DNA of 64,000 bases from Styela clava (Eukaryota > Chordata > Ascidiacea > Stolidobranchia > Styelidae): the NCBI RefSeq assembly GCF_964204865.1, contig NC_135255.1:7469135-7533134 (forward strand). The letters run 5' to 3'. Below are positions 55,626 to 64,000 of this stretch, piece by piece. The position numbers and the translations under genes were made by a program. Within the stretch, counting starts at the first letter, position 1. Every line of letters starts with the position of its first letter. A model generated the notes under the pieces. It worked only from the letters and a program-made list of their open reading frames with translations, made no database searches and had not been told where the DNA came from.

Positions 55626-56969
55626 TATAAGTGTTCTACTCGAAACCACTTTTTCCGCAAAACTAGCATTTGTACAATTGCTCGCTTTTACAAACTTAAT
55701 CGCCAAAATATCAAAATAGTTGGTGTTCCCAATAATTCATTCTGGCCAAATTTGGTTCTCGCAAAACTAAATCCCGACGTTAACCCGCTGCGGTTGCTGC
55801 AGAGACGTATTCCTCCAAACAATCTATTTAGATTTCATACAATAAAATACTCCTGCAGTACGAGCGCGGCAGCTCATAGTTGTGATCAGTCGCATCAACG
55901 AGTTTGGGGCAGTGGCGGAACAGCATTTTTGTTCTGTTGTATGATTAGCTAATGCTAGTATAAAAAAGTTCATGACTCAGCTTGAAGCAGGTAAAACGAA
56001 TCCATTTCTCGCAAAAATGACAAAAAATACAACTATCGTAATCTGCGATAGTAGCAAACTTGACATTTTTAAAAAGTTTGATTTTGAATATATAAGTTAG
56101 GATAAAAGGATCAAGCGACAGAAGCGACTAAGGCGAATTAATGCAATGCTGAGAGATCAATGAGCATTGGACTGAGTGTCACACCGCAAATGATGTACGC
56201 CAAGTGAAGTGTATCCATAAAGACGTGCAGATGCGGTTCATTAACCAATGTTCACCCACTCAATCGGTAAATAGCCACTGGCAACATCTGACTGAAAACG
56301 CGGGCTGGCTGCGAGGATAGGTTGCGATGAAGTTCTCTCCATAATAATTAGGAGCCCCCAATTAATCAATCTCAATAAAAAGGAAATGCTAGTACAATGT
56401 TTCCGCCACATACCGGTATAAACGCAATAAAACTTAACTGTCTAACGTACTACCTAAACCAGGCGTGGTATCGGTCAGTTAAGTTGTATTAGGCCTTTGT
56501 TAGAAGTAGGCAGTTTTTAGTAGTTGGTTTCTTATTTTACTTTAATGTTTGATACAAAACGAGGCCAGACTCGAAATAGAGGTACAGTGGTGGCTAAGTA
56601 TGCTTACTATGAAATTAAACGAGTGTTATATTTGCAAAAAGTTAGGGAAGGAAACCGAGCGAATGGTCACGGATTACATGCTCACTTATGCGTGATAAAG
56701 TAGCAACTGATCAAAAGGATGCGCCGGCGATAACAAAACGCGAACCGTCAATCTGCAAATGCTCTATTGACCCAGTTTTAAACGTTGATGCAATGTAAAA
56801 CGTTACAGTAGTAAAAAGCAGCATGCGAGGATTCGAGACCTCGGTTGGACTAGAAATCTTTGAAACATATTTAATCTTGTATTGATAAATATTTTTAAAT
56901 TACCAGACAATAGTTTATCAAGTGTCTCATTTATTCAATTGACTGGTGTTTCCAGTTTAAGAACTTAAA
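55626..56969. other. Spacer upstream of NAT
   Basis: No gene is supported. A splice acceptor-like tttccag ends at 56955, 14 nt before the NAT start, and may join an upstream non-coding exon or a trans-spliced leader. Confidence 0.45.
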
Positions 56970-57878
56970 ATGGAGGTAGAAAAACTATTTAAACGGATGA
57001 ATTATTGCGGACCGATTGACCACACTAGTATTGATATTCTAAATGAGCTTTGTCTGTCATTTGTATCAACAATACCGTATGAAACCTTGGATAATTTTGC
57101 GGAGAAGAAACGAGCAACACGACCCTATGATTTGAAAGTAACTTTCAATAGAATTGTTAATGAACACAGGGGAGGTAATTGTCTTGAACTGAATATGATT
57201 TTGGAGTGGATGCTGGAGAAGCTTGGTTATAATGTCAGTAGATATATGGGCTATGGTTACGATGTTGAAAATGATTGCTTTGGACATGACCGTCATCATG
57301 TCATTTTATTAGTAACATTTGAAGATGGAATGACCTGGTTGACAGATGTAGGTTGGAACGGTGCTTCCTTTGTGTTGCCGTTGCTGATGCATGTACCTAC
57401 TTTAGAGCAATCTCAACCTAGTGGCATTTACAAAGTTGCCAAGCACGACGATGGCTATTATGTAGTCGAAAAAAGATGGCAAAATCAAGTGGACGAGGAA
57501 AAACAGATTATCAAACACAATCAAAAAGCTAATGAAGCTTTGAGTCGATACCAAACCAGCAAGGATTGGATGGTAATATACGGGTTTAAATTGGAAACAA
57601 AGCCAATGGAAGAATTCGAAAAGGCCTTTGTTTTGTCACAAGAAAAGCACCCATTCACGACTTCCAACTGCCTTGCTATACTACAGGACAGATATCATAG
57701 GAGATTTATAAATGGGTATACCTATGTCAAAAAGAAATACGTTAATAGCATGATGATTCAAGTTGAGAAACGAAAATGTGAAAATAGTGAATTAATTGAA
57801 ATTCTAAGGTCAGAATTCGGTATAAACCTGGGTTACAAACTCCAACCTAAAACCGATTTGCCACTCAATGTCGCATAA
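56970..57878 (+). CDS. Arylamine N-acetyltransferase
   Basis: One uninterrupted frame of 302 aa, close to the usual ~290. Seen: the NAT motif RGGNCLELN with catalytic Cys71, His110 in GHDRHHV (39 residues on, as in human NATs) and Asp126 in LTDVGWNG, completing the Cys-His-Asp triad; the early PYETLDNF block is also typical. Known role: cytosolic transfer of acetyl from acetyl-CoA to arylamines, hydrazines and aryl-hydroxylamines by a ping-pong mechanism through acetyl-Cys. Compared with human NATs there is one extra residue between His and Asp. The coding region is intronless, as in vertebrate NAT genes. AATAAA lies at 58082. The substrate range is unknown. The gene is isolated, with no functional link to its neighbours. 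Confidence 0.93.
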   Translation: MEVEKLFKRMNYCGPIDHTSIDILNELCLSFVSTIPYETLDNFAEKKRATRPYDLKVTFNRIVNEHRGGNCLELNMILEWMLEKLGYNVSRYMGYGYDVENDCFGHDRHHVILLVTFEDGMTWLTDVGWNGASFVLPLLMHVPTLEQSQPSGIYKVAKHDDGYYVVEKRWQNQVDEEKQIIKHNQKANEALSRYQTSKDWMVIYGFKLETKPMEEFEKAFVLSQEKHPFTTSNCLAILQDRYHRRFINGYTYVKKKYVNSMMIQVEKRKCENSELIEILRSEFGINLGYKLQPKTDLPLNVA

Positions 57879-60540
57879 TTAAAAATAGAAACTCTTTAAA
57901 TCACATTTCACGTTCATGAATTTGGTATTAATGTTTGCGTATGTTTTTCGAACAAGCTACTGCATTAAAAGGTATCACCTCATTTTATTTTGTTAATCGT
58001 TCAAATATGTTATATATATATCGTAAACTTATCTGGGTTCTGAGAGCAGTTTGAAATACATTATTAAAAAAAAAACGCGGTAATAAATATGCTAAATCTT
58101 TCCAAGTCCAGAAGATGATACATTAAGATCCAGAAGTACTGTTTTTGCAAATGGGATTGATAAATCAACTTTTTTATCATTGGTAGTGATGAAACAATTT
58201 TTAATTAAAACAAATAAGATTTTATTAAAATAGTGCACATATAGATGCGTATTAGAAGGTATTTCCACGAGGCAATGCAGCGGATACATTCAACGAGGAA
58301 AGCATATTAATGTTTTTGTTGCCGTCGTCTATCACGCCAATTTTCATTAATATATAATTTTGATTTCACAAAACAATTGATTTCGTCTCAATTAGCTGCA
58401 TAAATAGCTTCGGGTGGAGTCAGCCATATCCCGAGAAATATTTTTGTAATAAATTTAAATAAATCATTCAGTATTTGTTGTTTTGTGTTTGTATCTACAA
58501 TTTTCTATAGACAAAACCATGGCTACAGGCTATATGCTTACAAGACGCCATTATTTACGCGTGTCATTAAATATTCAACGATAATGTTAATATCGAATTC
58601 TTCAGAAAACTTATTAAGTTCTAAACAGGTAACATAAACATTGAGTCAAGCATGTTCAGTGAAGTGAATCCTTCACAAAAAGTGGCTTAACTTGAAAATG
58701 AAAGATCCCCCCAGTCGCAATGGTAATTGCCAAGCGTTAGCAACAGATGAGTCTGCTATACCAATAAAGTTCTGGCGTTTTTTATTTTTTATTTTACATT
58801 CTGCCTACCGACTATATCCTACCTATATTGATTAATCTCAGAATGATGGGTGTTAGGAATCACATGATACGTCGTAATCCATGTTATTAGATTCCACAGC
58901 GCCGGAATAGCAGATACCAGGCTCTGCGGTGTGGTGCATCGTGATAAACCTTAGGAATACGCTTAAGTACGAATCCCGCGGGGATAATTATGTGCGAGAG
59001 AATTGCCGGACTCTTCGTGGTTCACGTAACCCGCTAGTCGGTTATGGCTTCCTCCAGCATCAAGTTCATGCATCTAAAAGAAATACCTGGCTAACAAATC
59101 CCATACCCAAAATATACTGGTAAACGGACCAGAGGCTTAAGGCGTATCATCGACTTTCCTTTCCTCCGGGATAAATATGTGAACGAAGAGGTAACTTTTT
59201 TGTTATGTCTTCACATAGGTCTATGGACGTGGACCTTTCTCTGAGCATCGACTTCCTTGTTTACTTCGTGGCATTGGCCAATCAGAAAGATGCAAAAAGT
59301 GACGTAACAAGGCTCCCTTTTCGCATCCGCTCAGGCAAACGAGGTAATGTTTACGACCTCGCTTGAAAATCTGTCTGAGTGAGAAAAGTGTCTGAGCGAA
59401 TGCCAAAAGGGAGCATTGTTACGTCACTTTTTTCATCTTGTTGATTGGCCAATATCACGAAGTAAACAAGTAAGTCGTTGCTCGGGGAAAGGTCCATTAG
59501 TGTAGAAATAGCTGTGATAGACTAGGCTGAAACTCTTTAGCGGTACTTTTATTACAGATTGTTGTATGCGATGAATCATATTGATGGTTTGAAACATACC
59601 CCATTTTACAGACGCCAACTCGCAAAAACACTCTTAAAATAGCCCCGAAAATTTTGCAATGGTGAAGTATATGGAGAATTTTTTGGGGGTCAAAGGTCGG
59701 GGAAAGGTCCATAGCTCTCCAAATATAATATTTTTTTAAACCTACCTATCATATCAAATTATGGCTTTCGTAAATTGTCGTTCATAAATAAACATTTTGA
59801 TCAGTATTTATATACATCAACGGTATCTCTGACATTTTTTAGGTAAAATAGAATGCAGAATGACTTTAATGCGCTACTTGACTACGTCTGAATTTCCATT
59901 CGGGGGAAGGGGGATTCTTCCACAAAAAGGAATTTTGCTGTTTTCGGAAGAAATTACAAAAATATTACCTATAAGAGTCTTATAAGAGCAAGACTCTTGT
60001 GAATCACTTAAGATAGTTATCTTTACTTTTGCTACAGCACCCTTGCATTATGTTCACACGGATCCGCCGGCACAAAAGCATAGAAGAGGTAGTTAGTCTC
60101 GCATAAACAAAATCATTAATACTTATAAGTTGAGTTGTTCCTTATCTTTCTTTAAATTAAATGGAAAAAAATTGGGAAATAACTTGACCCAACTTAATCT
60201 AATATGAGCAGAATCAAAAGAAACTTATCAGAAAATCAGTAGGGTAGCAATATCTTTTTTCAATTCTTTCCTTGAAAATATCTGGGAAAGGCGTATAAAA
60301 TATGTCCATACCATACACACTAATAATCTTAACATAAATGAACGAATTCTCTATACTGCGCAGGCAGATGCTATTTTTACTGTAGTTTCCTCCACTAAAA
60401 TTAATATATTTAAAACTAACACGACTTTGTTACAAGCAAATTTAACAAAAAAAAATTACGATACCAAAAATCAAATCCATCGAAATCCGTTTTGTTATCA
60501 TAACGGAACCACAGTCAGCGTAACCTTTAACCCATGAATT
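57879..60540. other. Spacer between NAT and RPL30
   Basis: Contains the NAT poly(A) signal (58082-58087) and the foldback repeat at 59221-59500. I see no gene. Confidence 0.5.
59221..59500. repeat. Foldback (inverted-repeat) element
   Basis: The left arm 59221-~59338 and right arm ~59375-59500 are imperfect reverse complements: both contain tgacgtaacaa, ctcccttttxgcat and cttgtttacttcgtg when read inward. The sequence belongs to the same family as the hAT-associated block at 30941 and 51632, here arranged head to head. It could extrude a long hairpin. Confidence 0.7.
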
Positions 60541-60549
60541 TCGTGGTTC

Positions 60550-60593
60550 ATTCTTTTCGTTGCGATTTCCTCGCGTGGTTTATTCAGTATTTA
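60550..60593 (+). other. Possible non-coding first exon of RPL30
   Basis: A pyrimidine-rich start (attctttt) resembles the TCT initiator and 5' TOP of animal ribosomal-protein genes. It is followed by a donor (tta|gtgagt) and, at 60683, by exon sequence after ttttag. The exact transcription start is a guess. Confidence 0.35.
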
Positions 60594-60709
60594 GTGAGTT
60601 CGTATTTTCCTTTTTTAACGTATTTTTCTATCATTGGTTTTATTTTATATTTCATAATTAATCATTATTACCACTATTTTAGGTGCCAGAACCACCTTGA
60701 GCTCGCAAG

Positions 60710-63131
<2,422 letters not shown>

Positions 63132-64000
63132 TGTGATAAGAACTAATAAATATTATATGGTCCATAAATTTGTCTATTTCTCAGTATTTGGGCCAGGCAT
63201 GAACAGAGCTTGTGACTTGATTGATGTATTCTGTTTGTGGATATATCATTTCAAACATTCTATCACATCGTAATTAGCAGTTGAGCATATTAGGTCCTTC
63301 CTTTTGGGTGCAAGTTGATCAGAATACGGGTATCAAGAATGCCTTGTGCTGCCACTACAGTTTAATGTGACCGGGAAAAAAGAACCGAAATCCAGTTAAT
63401 CTTCAGTCGTTGAAATATCATTATTACAAATCACATCTCTATATGTTTCTTTTTGTACATTGATCGATGCCATCGTTTTGTATGAAATGTACTGAGCTTT
63501 TTCAGTGTTTAAAATTTACTGAGACTTAGTTGGCCAGTACTAATGTGTGTTGTGCTGAGTATCTTTTCCGCAAGATTGACAATAGATAGCTCGCCCGAAA
63601 AAATAATCAAAGAGTTTCTAGTCTCCAACTCTTCCGTTGTGGGAGTTCACCGACTTGCAACTGGCTGAGATTTAGTTTATATAAGCTGCTCCTCAAAAAT
63701 TTTAGTTTCTTCCAGACCGCACGGCGACTAACCTCCCTCCTCGGCAAACTGATTAATTCTGCGCCCCCAGTTGGGGAAAGTGATGGTGGCTAAGATATAT
63801 CATGCGATAAGAACGTTAGTAGATAGCTGTTGATGCATTGCCGTGATTGAGTTAAGTGATTTCTGTCATCCAAATGACTTACTCAATTATCTGCCAAGAG
63901 AGACTAAAAAAAAGGAGCAGATTCTCCACGCCGCTGCCAGATTCACATTGTAATGAGGAAGTATGAAATTCTTTAGCTTGTATAATGAATCTGTCACCAA
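63132..64000. other. RPL30 3' flank to window end
   Basis: After the poly(A) signal no coding, RNA or repeat feature is recognised. Confidence 0.5.
63145..63150 (+). promoter_or_regulatory. Poly(A) signal of RPL30
   Basis: AATAAA begins 13 nt after the stop codon; this is the first hexamer after the gene. Confidence 0.55.

Noticed and set aside
55581-55952. 123-codon plus-strand frame
   Set aside because: It begins inside the terminal inverted repeat of the DNA element and continues into flanking sequence, with no recognised domain.

Overview
The window is animal nuclear DNA, AT-rich and repeat-rich, with spliced genes. It most likely comes from an ascidian tunicate. The best evidence is a tandem pair of 378-residue actins with the ascidian muscle-type N terminus (MSDGEED..TA), together with an animal RPL30 and secreted sushi-domain proteins. 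The species cannot be told from the sequence.

Layout. A satellite array of eight ~370-bp units fills 1-2760. A two-exon L-rhamnose mutarotase-like gene follows (3172-4111, +). It is tail-to-tail with gene A (4832-12193, -; 13 exons, 595 aa). Gene A is head-to-head with gene B (16318-24661, +; 7 exons, 1008 aa) across a 4.1-kb gap. Bases 25996-38867 are a direct tandem duplication carrying two nearly identical muscle-type actin genes; only the left unit holds a 2.27-kb LTR retroelement. A gene-poor, transposon-bearing stretch leads to gene C (45868-50781, +; 5 exons, 737 aa). Next come hAT transposase debris, a 2-kb terminal-inverted-repeat element, an arylamine N-acetyltransferase with an uninterrupted coding region (56970-57878, +), and RPL30 (60710-63131, +).

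Main result. Genes A, B and C form one paralogous family. Each has a signal-peptide exon, a three-exon Ly6/uPAR-like (three-finger) domain ending in the CC....CN motif, and then sushi (CCP) domains: 4 in A, 10 in B, 9 in C. A and B end in a von Willebrand factor A (vWA) domain. A keeps the metal-binding DxSxS and TDG motifs, B has lost the serines, and C stops before the vWA. The exon phases are the same in all three, and every assembled frame closes exactly, which supports the models. Sushi plus vWA recalls complement factor B/C2 without the protease; I do not know a described family with this N-terminal three-finger domain. A role in recognition or innate immunity is inference only.

The other notable item is the LTR element. 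Its primer-binding site matches tRNA-Trp, and the match runs on for 50 nt into the anticodon arm. All splice sites were assigned by eye from frame, consensus and paralogue comparison.
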